Source: Alphaproteobacteria bacterium | GTDB lineage: Bacteria > Pseudomonadota > Alphaproteobacteria > Sphingomonadales > Sphingomonadaceae | Length of the DNA stretch: 64,000 bases | Reading direction: 5' to 3' | Assembly: GCA_019232625.1 (NCBI GenBank) | Contig: JAFANP010000052.1 | Coordinates: 1-64,000 of the forward strand | In this document: piece after piece, positions 32,203-41,530 of the stretch | Layout: the number at the start of each line of letters is the position of its first letter | How positions within the stretch are numbered: position 1 is the stretch's first letter | The notes under the pieces: model-generated | The model's database searches: none | What the model saw: the letters and a program-made list of their open reading frames with translations, nothing else | What the model was told of the DNA's origin: nothing | Program-made: the position numbers and the translations under genes

Positions 32203-33105
32203 ATGCGCATCGCCTTCATGGGAACTCCCGATTTCGCCGTGCCGACGCTGGAGGCGCTGGTCGCCGCCGGGCACGAGATCGCCTGCGTCTATTCGCAGCC
32301 GCCCCGCCCCGCCGGAAGGGGCAAGGCGCCGCGTGTATCGCCGGTGCAGCAGCGGGCGCAGGCCATGGGGATCGAGGTGCGCACGCCCGTTTCGCTACGC
32401 TCTGAAGAGGCGCAGGCGGCGTTCCGCGCGCTCGGGCTGGAGGCGGCGGTGGTCGCCGCCTACGGGCTGATCCTCCCGGCGCCCATCCTCGAGGCGCCGC
32501 GGCTCGGCTGCCTCAACGTCCACGCCTCGCTGCTGCCGCGCTGGCGGGGGGCGGCGCCGGTGCAGCGGGCGATCCTCGCCGGCGACAGGCGCACCGGGGT
32601 CACCATCATGCAGATGGAGCGCGGGCTCGACACCGGGCCGATGCTCGCCCAGCTGCCCGCCGAGATCGCCCGCAAGAGCGCGGGCGAGCTCACCGCGGAG
32701 CTCGCACGCCTGGGTGCCGAACTGATGGTCGACGTGCTCGCCTCGATCCACCGCGTCGGCCCGCGCCCCCAGGACGACCGCTGGGCCACCTACGCCCCGA
32801 AGATCGCCAAGGAGGAAGCCAGGCTCGACTTCAGCCGCAGCGCCGAGGAGGTGGAGCGGCAGGTGCGGGCCTTCGATCCGGTGCCGGGCGCCTTCTTCGA
32901 ATATGCGGGCGAGCGCATAAAGATACATTCTGCCGAGCTGGTCGACGACAGCGGGCCTGCGGGGACGGTGCTGGATCGGAGCCTGACCATCGCCTGCGGC
33001 ACCGGCGCCCTCGCTCCCACCTCCGTCCAGCGCGCGGGGCGGGCCGTCATGACCCCGGCGGAATTGCTGCGCGGCTTCCCGATCCCGCCCGGAACCCGGC
33101 TTTGA
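32203..33105 (+). CDS. fmt: Methionyl-tRNA formyltransferase
   Basis: [54 protein letters not shown]. Confidence 0.96.
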   Translation: MRIAFMGTPDFAVPTLEALVAAGHEIACVYSQPPRPAGRGKAPRVSPVQQRAQAMGIEVRTPVSLRSEEAQAAFRALGLEAAVVAAYGLILPAPILEAPRLGCLNVHASLLPRWRGAAPVQRAILAGDRRTGVTIMQMERGLDTGPMLAQLPAEIARKSAGELTAELARLGAELMVDVLASIHRVGPRPQDDRWATYAPKIAKEEARLDFSRSAEEVERQVRAFDPVPGAFFEYAGERIKIHSAELVDDSGPAGTVLDRSLTIACGTGALAPTSVQRAGRAVMTPAELLRGFPIPPGTRL

Positions 33106-33872
33106 CCCGTTTCCGGCTGACGATCGAATATGACGGCCGCCCCTTCATGGGTTGGCAGCGCCAGGCCCACGGCCCCTCCGTCCAGCAGGCGATCGAGGAG
33201 GCGGCCGAAGCGATCAGCGGGGAGCAGGTCACCGTCCACGCCGCCGGCCGCACCGACGCCGGCGTCCATGCCGTGGCGATGGCGGCGCACCTCGATATGG
33301 CGAGGCCGATCACGCCCTTCCGCCTCGCCGAGGGCCTGAACGCCCGGCTGAGGCCGCAGCCGGTGGCGATCCTGGGAGCGGAGGCGGTCGGACCGGACTG
33401 GCACGCCCGCTTCAGCTGCACCGGCCGCCGCTACGTCTACCGAATCGTCAACCGCCGCGCCCCGCTGGCGCTCGAGGCGGGACGGGCCTGGCAGGTGCGG
33501 GTTCCGCTCGACGCCGAGGCCATGCAAGAAGCGGCGCAGGCGCTGGTCGGCCGCCACGATTTCACCACCTTCCGTTCCGCCCATTGCCAGTCGGACAGCC
33601 CGGTGAAGACGCTCGACCGGCTCGTCGTCAGCCGGTCGGGCGACGTCATCCTCGTCGAGGCGGCGGCGCGGTCCTTCCTCCACCACCAGGTCCGATCGAT
33701 GGTGGGGTGCCTGCAGCTCGTGGGGCGGGGCCGTTGGTCGGCGGCCGACCTCGCGGGGGCGCTTGCGGCGAGGGACCGGGCGGCGCTCGGCCTCAACGCT
33801 CCGCCCGACGGCCTCTATTTCACGGCGGCCGAATATCCGGGCGAAGCGGCGCCGAAGCCGAACAGGCGCTGA
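33102..33872 (+). CDS. truA: tRNA pseudouridine synthase A
   Basis: [54 protein letters not shown]; 4-nt overlap with fmt. Confidence 0.96.
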   Translation: MTRFRLTIEYDGRPFMGWQRQAHGPSVQQAIEEAAEAISGEQVTVHAAGRTDAGVHAVAMAAHLDMARPITPFRLAEGLNARLRPQPVAILGAEAVGPDWHARFSCTGRRYVYRIVNRRAPLALEAGRAWQVRVPLDAEAMQEAAQALVGRHDFTTFRSAHCQSDSPVKTLDRLVVSRSGDVILVEAAARSFLHHQVRSMVGCLQLVGRGRWSAADLAGALAARDRAALGLNAPPDGLYFTAAEYPGEAAPKPNRR

Positions 33873-35743
33873 AGCGAGCGGTCCAGCATCAGCAGCTGCC
33901 AGAGCAGGCGGCCGTGGTCGGAGCGGCCGGCGCGATGATCGGTGGCGACTCGCGCGACGGCGGCGCCGTCGAGCCAGCCCAGCTCGGCCAGCGCCGGGCT
34001 GCGGGCGAGCGCCGCCGCCTCCGCCGCCAGCGGGCCGCGGAACCATGCACCGACCGGCGTCACGAAGCCCATCTTGCGGCGGTGGAGTATCTCGCCGGGA
34101 AGATAGCGGCCGAGGGCCTTCTTCATCAGCCACTTGCCGGATCCGCCGCGCAGCCGCAGCGTCGCCGGCAGGCGCGCCGCAAACTCGACCAGGCGGTGGT
34201 CGAGCAGCGGCTCGCGCGCCTCGAGGCTGACCGCCATGCTGGCGCGGTCCACCTTGGTGAGGATGTCGCCCGGCAGCCAGATCTTGAGGTCGGCATATTG
34301 GGCACGCGACAAGGCGTCGTCGGCCGGCGCCTGGCGCATCGTCCCGACATAGAGCTGCTCCGCTCGGTGGCCCTGCAGCAGCTGCCGGAAGGCCGGCGTG
34401 TAGAGCCTCGCGCGGACCGGGAAGGAGGTCGCAGTGACGGCGTCGGCATAAGCCTCCTCGGCGCTCCGGCCGAGGGCGGTGAGCGTCGTCTTGGCGCGAA
34501 GGAATTGCGGCGCCCAGTCCATCTTGGGGTAGAGCGCGCCGGCGGCTCCGAGCGCGCTCCGCGCGCCCGGCGGAAGCAGGCGGCGGACCCGCTCCTCGGC
34601 GCTGAACAGCCGGTAGCGGCGATAGCCGGCAAAGGCCTCGTCGGCGCCGTCGCCGGAGAGGGCGACGGTCACCTTCTCCCGGGCGAGCTCCGAGACGCGG
34701 TAGGTGCCGAGCGCGGAGGCGTCGGCGAAGGGTTCGTCGAAGCTGGCCACGAGCGTGTCGATCAGCGCGAAATCGGCGGAGGCGACGGTGCGGGTGCGGT
34801 GGGAGGTGGCGAAGCGTGCCGCGACCTGCGCCGCCCAGCGGCTCTCGTCGTGATCGGCCTCGTCGAAGCCGATCGAGCAGGTCTCGACCGCCTTGCGGCT
34901 CGCCTCCGCCATGAAGGCGACGACGGCGGAGCTGTCGACTCCGCCCGAGAGAAAGGCGCCGAGCGGTACGTCGGCGACCATGCGGGAGCGCACCGCCTCC
35001 CGCAGCCGCTCGACCAGCTCCTCCTCCAGGGCGGCGGCGGACGCCCGGGAGGGGCTGGAGAAATCGACGTCCCACCAGCGCACCGGCGCCGGTACCGGCC
35101 GGCCGCGTCGGACGAGGAGATAATGGCCGGCGGGAAGCTTCGATACGCCCGCCATGATGCTCAGCGCATCTGGTATGTAGCCGTAGGCGAGATAGTCCTC
35201 GACGGCGCGCGGATCGATCTCGCGGCGGAACCGAGGATGCGCCATCAACCCCTTGAGCTCCGAGGCGAATATCAGCGCGCCATCGGGCAAAGCGGCGAGG
35301 AAGAGGGGCTTCACGCCGAGCCGGTCGCGGGCGAGGAACAGGGCGTCCTCGGCGCCGTCGTAGAGCGCGAAGGCGAACATGCCGTTGAACCGGGCGAGGC
35401 AGGACGGGCCCCATTGCCGCCACGAGGCCAGAACCACCTCGGTGTCGCTGTGAGTCGCGAAACGGTGGCCGAGCGCCTCAAGCTCCGCCCGCAACTCCTT
35501 GAAATTATAAATTTCCCCATTGTAGCTGAGGACCAGGTCGCCATCCGCCGAGCGCATCGGCTGGTCGCCGGTCTCGAGATCGATGATCGAGAGGCGGCGG
35601 TGGCCGAGCCCGACTCCGCGCCCGGTCCACACACCGCTGCCGTCCGGCCCGCGATGGGCGAGGCTGTCGGCCATGGCGCGGATCCGCGCCGCGTCGACCG
35701 GCTTGGGGACGTCGGGATGGAACAGGCCTGCAATGCCGCACAT
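33815..35743 (-). CDS. Asparagine synthetase-like amidotransferase, XrtA/PEP-CTERM system-associated
   Basis: [61 protein letters not shown]; abuts xrtA. Confidence 0.9.
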   Translation of the reverse strand: MCGIAGLFHPDVPKPVDAARIRAMADSLAHRGPDGSGVWTGRGVGLGHRRLSIIDLETGDQPMRSADGDLVLSYNGEIYNFKELRAELEALGHRFATHSDTEVVLASWRQWGPSCLARFNGMFAFALYDGAEDALFLARDRLGVKPLFLAALPDGALIFASELKGLMAHPRFRREIDPRAVEDYLAYGYIPDALSIMAGVSKLPAGHYLLVRRGRPVPAPVRWWDVDFSSPSRASAAALEEELVERLREAVRSRMVADVPLGAFLSGGVDSSAVVAFMAEASRKAVETCSIGFDEADHDESRWAAQVAARFATSHRTRTVASADFALIDTLVASFDEPFADASALGTYRVSELAREKVTVALSGDGADEAFAGYRRYRLFSAEERVRRLLPPGARSALGAAGALYPKMDWAPQFLRAKTTLTALGRSAEEAYADAVTATSFPVRARLYTPAFRQLLQGHRAEQLYVGTMRQAPADDALSRAQYADLKIWLPGDILTKVDRASMAVSLEAREPLLDHRLVEFAARLPATLRLRGGSGKWLMKKALGRYLPGEILHRRKMGFVTPVGAWFRGPLAAEAAALARSPALAELGWLDGAAVARVATDHRAGRSDHGRLLWQLLMLDRSLQRLFGFGAASPGYSAAVK

Positions 35744-37278
35744 CAGCGAGCCCCTGGCAGCCCCGCGGCCCGGTCGGCAAGCCCTTCGACCGGCCCGAGG
35801 GCGCGGAGGAACGCCGCGAGCACCGGCCGAGCGCCCGGCTCCGCCGACGAGGCGACCAGGGCGACGGCCCGCTGCGGACCGCCGACCAGGTGCACCTTCA
35901 CCGTCTCTACCTTCACCGCCGCCGGGCTGCCGGTAAGGATGCCGCCGACGCGGTAGAAGCTCCACACCTCGCGCAGGTCGCCGTGGGAGAAGATCCGCTC
36001 GGCGCGTCCGGACGGCGGCGGCGCGGCGTCGGCGGTCCAGGCCCAGCTGCCGTCCGCAGGCACCGCGCCCTGGCCGAAGCCGACCAGCTCGCGCCCCTCC
36101 CCCTGCCGGGCGAAGACGGCGAGGGCGAGGTCCACTTCATGCCCGGCGGAGTCGCGGTAGCGGCCGATGCGCAGGCGGTCGGCGCCCGCATAGGTCGGCT
36201 GCCAGGGCCGCCCCGCAACGGCCACCCGACGCCAGCCAGGTACCTCCGGCAAGGCGAAGTCGGGCGCCTCGACGGTGCCGGAGGAGGCGACCGCCGCCGA
36301 CCAGAGGAGCGGCGCGGCCGCAAGCGTCGCGGCGGCGGCGGCGACTCGGACCAGGCGCGGCCCCGGCCCCGCGGCCGCCCCCGGAGGCTGGAGCGCGGCC
36401 GGGTCGAACCAGGGGTCGTCGACCTTGCGGTCGAAGAACGGCCAGGCGGCGGCCATGATGAGGGCGATGACGATGGCGAAGAACACCCAGCCGTAGACGA
36501 CATGGTCGAAGCTCTCGGCGAAGCTGTTGTCGCTGGTCAGATAGGCGACGTAGATGGTCCCCCAGGCCCTGACGCCGTTGGCGAGGACGGGGACGACGAT
36601 CGCCGCGGCGAGGAAGGCGGCGCGGCGGCCCCAGGCGCGGAAGCAGACGTTGGCGGCGAGCGCCCCGTAGGCCAGCATGGCGATGAGGAACTTCACCCCC
36701 GAACAGGCCTCCGCCACCTCGAAATAGCCGGTCGAGGTGGAGATGAAGACGCCGTCGATATGGGCCGGCACCTGCGCCAGGCGCAGCAGGGCCATGGCGA
36801 TCTGCGCCGTCACCGTCTGCATCGGCGGCACCAGCTCCTCGCCGAGCGGGATCAGGAACAGGGCGTAGAAGATCGGGAAGGCGAGGCCGCGCGACACCGC
36901 CTTGCCGAGGCAGGCGACGACCGCCCCCTGCAGCATCAGCACGAGCCCGGCATGGCGGGCGAGGGCAAGGCTGCCGGCCTCGCCGAGCAGCCACGCCGCA
37001 GCCCCCGCCGCGACCGGCAGCAGCCCCGGAGCCCAGGCGGCGGGCGCGAGCCGCCGCAGCTCGGGGCGCCGCTGCCAGACCAGCCAGAAGATCAGCGGCG
37101 GTATGAGCAGGCAGTGATTGAAGGTCGAGCTCTCCCACCAGACCGCCGCCATGGCGGCGGCGTCGCGCCGGAAGAGGAGCAGGAGCGCGGCCCAAAGGAC
37201 GCCGAGGACGGCGAGATGGTCGCGCCAGCCGGGCGCGGCCGATTCGCGCGCCGGCACGATGGGGAGGATCGCGGTCAT
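35743..37278 (-). CDS. xrtA: Exosortase A with C-terminal EpsI domain
   Basis: AEACSGVKFLIAMLAYGALAAN catalytic region, VPVLANGVRAWGTIYVAYL, multiple TMs. Confidence 0.92.
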   Translation of the reverse strand: MTAILPIVPARESAAPGWRDHLAVLGVLWAALLLLFRRDAAAMAAVWWESSTFNHCLLIPPLIFWLVWQRRPELRRLAPAAWAPGLLPVAAGAAAWLLGEAGSLALARHAGLVLMLQGAVVACLGKAVSRGLAFPIFYALFLIPLGEELVPPMQTVTAQIAMALLRLAQVPAHIDGVFISTSTGYFEVAEACSGVKFLIAMLAYGALAANVCFRAWGRRAAFLAAAIVVPVLANGVRAWGTIYVAYLTSDNSFAESFDHVVYGWVFFAIVIALIMAAAWPFFDRKVDDPWFDPAALQPPGAAAGPGPRLVRVAAAAATLAAAPLLWSAAVASSGTVEAPDFALPEVPGWRRVAVAGRPWQPTYAGADRLRIGRYRDSAGHEVDLALAVFARQGEGRELVGFGQGAVPADGSWAWTADAAPPPSGRAERIFSHGDLREVWSFYRVGGILTGSPAAVKVETVKVHLVGGPQRAVALVASSAEPGARPVLAAFLRALGPVEGLADRAAGLPGAR

Positions 37279-38609
37279 GACATGGCCCCTATCCTCCCTG
37301 TCGCCGAAGGCGATGGGGAGGGGGACCGCGCAAAGCGCGGTGGAGGGGCTTCGCCCGCGCCATAGGCCCCTCCACCAGGCTTCGCCTGGTCCCCCTCCCC
37401 CTGCGCTTCGCGCACGGGGAGGACGAGCTCCGCCAGCGGCGCCAGGCGCGCGTCCCAGCGATAGGCCTCTTCCATGCGGCGGCGGGCGGCGGCGGCGAGG
37501 GCGGCGGCGCGGGCGGGATCGGCGAGGAGCGCGGCGATCGCCTCGGCCTGCGCCGGGGCGCCGTCGGCGACGATCAGGTCGCGTCCGGGCTCCGCCTCTA
37601 TGCCTTCGAACGCCGCGGGGCTGGCGACGACGGGGCGCCCCATCGCCATCGCTTCGAGCACCTTGTTCTGGACGCCGCGGGCGATGCGCAGCGGCGCCGC
37701 CACGACGTCGGCGGCGGCGAGCCAGGCGCGCACGTCCGGCACGGCGCCGGTGACGATCACCCGATCGGAGGCGAGGCGGCGCACCGCCCGGACGGGGTTC
37801 CGCCCCACTATGGCGAAGCCGGCGCCCGGCAGGCGGGGCAGCACCTCGGCGGCGAACCAGGCCACCGCGTCGACGTTGGGCGCATAGTCCATCTGCCCGG
37901 TGAAGACGATCAGCGGGCGCGACGGGGGCAGGGACTTCTCCGCGGAAAAGTACGTGTCCCCTTTCCGGGGGTCGTAGAAATCGAGGTCGACGCCGTTCTG
38001 GAGGGCGGCGACGTTGGGAAGGCCGGTGCGCGCCCGGAACAGGGCGGCCTCGGCGTCGCTGACGAACAGGCTGGCGTCGGCGCGGGCCGCCGTCTCCCGC
38101 TCGAAGGCGAAGAGCTTCGCCGCCTCGCGCCGATAGAGCCAGGCGAGCGGCCCGCTTTTGGCGGCGTAGGCGGCGAACTTGGCCGAATCCATGTCGACGA
38201 AGTCCATGACGAGGCGCTGGCGGAGCCGCGCCGGCGCGAATTGCGCCATCTGTCCCGAAAAGACGAAGAGCGCTTCCACCTTCGGGTCGGCGAGCCGCTG
38301 GTCGACGAAGGCCCGAAGCGTCGGGCTGTCGAACAGGGTGAGGGAGAGAGGCTTGCCGGCGAGCAGCGCCCGGGCCGCGGCCGAGGCGCGTCCAGTGCGG
38401 CGGACCTCGACATGCGCCGCCCCGAGCCGGCCGCCCAGCGCCTCCCGCAGGGCCGGCAGGTGGGCGGCGTCCGCCTCGTCGTCGGCGAAGCAGGCGAGGT
38501 GGACGGGGCCGAGCCCGGCGAGGTGCCTCAGCAGGTGCCAGGAGCGTATCTTGTCCCCCCGATCGGGCGGATAGGGGATGCGGTGGGCGAGGAAGAGCGT
38601 CTCCGTCAT
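37275..38609 (-). CDS. TIGR03087-type PEP-CTERM/XrtA system glycosyltransferase
   Basis: FLAHRIPYPPDRGDKIRSWHLLRHLA, VFTGQMDYAPNVDAVAWFAAEVLPRLP; C-terminal tail encoded by a repeat. Confidence 0.9.
   Translation of the reverse strand: MTETLFLAHRIPYPPDRGDKIRSWHLLRHLAGLGPVHLACFADDEADAAHLPALREALGGRLGAAHVEVRRTGRASAAARALLAGKPLSLTLFDSPTLRAFVDQRLADPKVEALFVFSGQMAQFAPARLRQRLVMDFVDMDSAKFAAYAAKSGPLAWLYRREAAKLFAFERETAARADASLFVSDAEAALFRARTGLPNVAALQNGVDLDFYDPRKGDTYFSAEKSLPPSRPLIVFTGQMDYAPNVDAVAWFAAEVLPRLPGAGFAIVGRNPVRAVRRLASDRVIVTGAVPDVRAWLAAADVVAAPLRIARGVQNKVLEAMAMGRPVVASPAAFEGIEAEPGRDLIVADGAPAQAEAIAALLADPARAAALAAAARRRMEEAYRWDARLAPLAELVLPVREAQGEGDQAKPGGGAYGAGEAPPPRFARSPSPSPSATGRIGAMS
37291..37422. repeat. 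Palindromic repeat, family R1 copy 2, inside the glycosyltransferase ORF
   Basis: GGGGAGGGGGACCGCGCAAAGCGCGGTGGAGGGGC...GGCCCCTCCACCAGGCTTCGCCTGGTCCCCCTCCCC. Confidence 0.8.
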
Positions 38610-39637
38610 CCCAGCCCCCGCGCCAGGGGCGGGCCGAGGCGATTGGCGAGCCAGAGCGGGAGCTTCTTCCAGGCCGCGACCTGGAGGCGGTAGCGGGGGC
38701 TCAGCGGATTGGTTTCCCGTGCCTCCCCTTTCACCGCGTAGACAAGGGGTTGCGGCTCGAAGCCCCAATTCTTTTTGAAGGCGAACGCGCCCGTGCCGAG
38801 CTTCGAGCGGCCGAAGTCGAAGCGGGTGCAGCCGCGCCTCACGGCGTGGCGCATGAGCGCGTAATACATCAGTTCGTTGGCGCGGGCGGGACGCGCCTCC
38901 CGGGTGCCGCCCCCCCAATAAGGGTAGACCGTGCCCCGGAAATAGAGGCTGAGGACGCTCGCCAGCACCTCCCCGCCGCGGCTGACGGTGAGGATGTCCG
39001 CATCCTCTCCGAAGGCTTCGAGCATCGCGGCGAAGAGCGCGCGCGGGAAAACCGGCGTGCCGAGGTTGCGGACGCTCTCGGAATAAGCGCGGTAATGGGC
39101 CTCGAGATCGCGGCCGACGGCGACGTCGAGCCCGAAGCCGAGGGCGCGGCGCACCTCGGCGCGCTGCTTGCGGGGGATGGCGGCGAGCACCGCCTCCTCG
39201 TCCGCGGGAAGAGCGCGCGCGAAGCCTGCATAGACGCCCTCGTTCCGCTGCCAGCGCATCGGCGCAGGGCCGCCGCGCAGCTCCACCGACGCGCAATTTC
39301 GGCGCCGGGCGAGCGACCAGGCGGCCTCGCCGAGCGCGTCGGCGCCGAGGCCGAGCACTCCGCCGCCTACGCCGAAGCCGGCCGACACCATCGCCGAGCC
39401 GAACAGAGGCGAGCGCACCTCGGTCAAGGGGAGGATCCCGACGATCCGCGCCCGACTATCCTCGGCGAGGAGGCAATGCCCGCGCGCGCCGCAGCCGCGC
39501 TCGACGCCGGCGCTCCATTCCGGCAGGTGGAAGGGAGTCGCCTCGGGATGCGCGACGATGAAGGCGCGGATCGCCTGGCCGTCCCGCGGCACCGCGGCGC
39601 GCACGGCGAGCCGGCGGTGGGGGCTGAGCGCGTTCAT
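38606..39637 (-). CDS. FemAB family XrtA/PEP-CTERM system-associated protein
   Basis: ATPFHLPEWSAGVERGCG, KQRAEVRRALGFGLDV, YYALMRHAVRRGCTRFDFGRSKLGTGAFAFKKNWGFEP. Confidence 0.88.
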   Translation of the reverse strand: MNALSPHRRLAVRAAVPRDGQAIRAFIVAHPEATPFHLPEWSAGVERGCGARGHCLLAEDSRARIVGILPLTEVRSPLFGSAMVSAGFGVGGGVLGLGADALGEAAWSLARRRNCASVELRGGPAPMRWQRNEGVYAGFARALPADEEAVLAAIPRKQRAEVRRALGFGLDVAVGRDLEAHYRAYSESVRNLGTPVFPRALFAAMLEAFGEDADILTVSRGGEVLASVLSLYFRGTVYPYWGGGTREARPARANELMYYALMRHAVRRGCTRFDFGRSKLGTGAFAFKKNWGFEPQPLVYAVKGEARETNPLSPRYRLQVAAWKKLPLWLANRLGPPLARGLG

Positions 39638-40479
39638 GACAGCCGCGCCTTCTCTGCCTCTACCACCCGGTCGGTACGCGTCCACGCGTGCGCCTTGAGC
39701 AGTTTCAACAATTTGGGCCGCATGGCCGAGAGGCGGCTGTAATGACGCAGGCGCGACTTGAGCGGCGCCGCGGCGAGCCGAGGCTGGCCCGGATCGATTT
39801 CCCAGGGGTGGAAATAGAAGACGGCGGGCCGCCCGTCCGCCGCATTGACCCGGCGGATCGCCCAGTCGGAGAAAAAATAGGGGAACAGGCGGAAGAAGCC
39901 CCCTCCCCCCGCGGCGAGGCGCCGCCCGGCGACGTCGACGGTGGTGACGGGCAGCTCGATCAGGTCGGCTCCCGGAAGCGGCCGGTACGCGAAGCGCGGC
40001 GCTTCGGGCCAGCCGTAATGATCGTGGGCGAGAGGCGCGACGCTGGAGGAATAGGCATAGCCCTCCTCGGCGAGGATGGCGTGGGCCCACGGGGTGCGGG
40101 CGTCGATCGAGAAGCTCGGCGCGCGATAGCCGCGAGGCGGCGCGCCGGCGGCATCGGCGATTGCGGCGTGGGCGCGGCGCAGGTCGGCCCGGAACTGCTC
40201 GGGCGTGAGGGTGAAGACGCGGTCATGGTCCCAGCCGTGGCTGGCGATCTCGTGGCCGGCGGCGGCAACGCGGCGAAGCAAGGCGGGGTAGCGGTCCGCG
40301 ACCCAGCCCAGGGTGAAGAAGGTCGCCTTCACCCCCGCCTCGTCGAACAGGCGCAGGACCGCATCGGCGTTGCGCTCGACGCGCTGGGGTAAGCCGTCCC
40401 AGTCGGCCTTGGCGATGACGCTCTCGAAGGCGCCGACCTGGAACCAGTCCTCCACGTCGACGGAAAGGGCGTTCAGCAT
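39634..40479 (-). CDS. XrtA system polysaccharide deacetylase
   Basis: MLNALSVDVEDWFQV, KATFFTLGWVADRYP, HEIASHGWDHDRV, GYRAPSFSI. Confidence 0.92.
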   Translation of the reverse strand: MLNALSVDVEDWFQVGAFESVIAKADWDGLPQRVERNADAVLRLFDEAGVKATFFTLGWVADRYPALLRRVAAAGHEIASHGWDHDRVFTLTPEQFRADLRRAHAAIADAAGAPPRGYRAPSFSIDARTPWAHAILAEEGYAYSSSVAPLAHDHYGWPEAPRFAYRPLPGADLIELPVTTVDVAGRRLAAGGGGFFRLFPYFFSDWAIRRVNAADGRPAVFYFHPWEIDPGQPRLAAAPLKSRLRHYSRLSAMRPKLLKLLKAHAWTRTDRVVEAEKARLS

Positions 40480-40496
40480 TGGCTTTACGCCTTTGT

Positions 40497-41516
40497 CTAG
40501 GCCGCGTTGGTGTAGCCGGGCGCCTGCTGGCCGTTCTCCACCCACTCGACGAGCAGGGTCAAGACTCGCCGGACGATCTTCTCCTGCTCGTCGAGCCGCG
40601 CCTCGAGCGAGGCGACGCGGCGTTCGAGGGCGAGGTCGCGGACCGGCTCCTGGGGCTGCGCGCCGCGCAGCGGCAGGGGCCGCTCGGGCGCGGCGGACTG
40701 CGGGCGATCGGCGCCGAGATCGGCGACCACCGCCTCGACGTCCTCGGCGCCGAGCGATTCGAGCTGCTCGACCGCGGCGTAGAGGAGCACGCGCCCGGCG
40801 AGCTGGTTGAGCCGCCTCAATATCCCGCCGGAGTGGCGGTAGAGCGCCTGGAAGGCGTCGGGACGGAAGGCGGGACGGCCGCTCCAGCCGGCGACGGCGA
40901 GCCGGTGGACGACATAGCCCTCCACCTCCGCCGCCTCGATCGGCTCGAGATGATGGGTGGCGATGATCCGCTGGCGCAGTTGCTCGAGCGCCGGCTCGGC
41001 GGCGATGCGATCGCGAAACTCCGGCTGGCCGAGCAGGAATATCTGGATGAGCGCGCGGCCCTGGCTGGTGAAGTTCGAGAGCATCCTCAGCTCTTCCAGC
41101 GCCGAATGGGCGAGGGTCTGCGCCTCGTCGACGACCAGCAGGGTACGGCGGCCGCGGCGCGCCTCCTCGATAAGGGCGCGCTCGACCCGGTCGAGCAGCT
41201 CGGCCTTGGGCGCGCCGGCGACGTCGAGGCCGAGGCCCTGCGCGACGAGGCGGAGCATGTCCTCCCCCTCGACCTGGGTCGAGACCAGGCTGACGGCGTT
41301 GAGCCGCTCTCGGTCGATGGTGGCGAGGAGGTGGGCGGCGAGGGTCGACTTGCCGGCGCCGATCTCTCCGGTGACGAGGATGAACCCTTCCCCCTGGGCG
41401 AGGCCGTAGCCGAGATAGGCCATCGCCTTCTTGTGGGTGCGGCTGTCGAACCAGTAGCGGGCGTCGGGCGTCAGCTGGAACGGGCGTTCGGTGAGGCCGT
41501 AATGTTCGGTGTACAT
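40497..41516 (-). CDS. XrtA-associated ATPase (ExeA-like AAA)
   Basis: MYTEHYGLTERPFQLTPDARYWFDSRTHKKAMAYLGYGL, FILVTGEIGAGKSTLAAHLL, LLVVDEAQTL. Confidence 0.92.
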   Translation of the reverse strand: MYTEHYGLTERPFQLTPDARYWFDSRTHKKAMAYLGYGLAQGEGFILVTGEIGAGKSTLAAHLLATIDRERLNAVSLVSTQVEGEDMLRLVAQGLGLDVAGAPKAELLDRVERALIEEARRGRRTLLVVDEAQTLAHSALEELRMLSNFTSQGRALIQIFLLGQPEFRDRIAAEPALEQLRQRIIATHHLEPIEAAEVEGYVVHRLAVAGWSGRPAFRPDAFQALYRHSGGILRRLNQLAGRVLLYAAVEQLESLGAEDVEAVVADLGADRPQSAAPERPLPLRGAQPQEPVRDLALERRVASLEARLDEQEKIVRRVLTLLVEWVENGQQAPGYTNAA

Positions 41517-41530
41517 GCGTGTCTCCGCCC

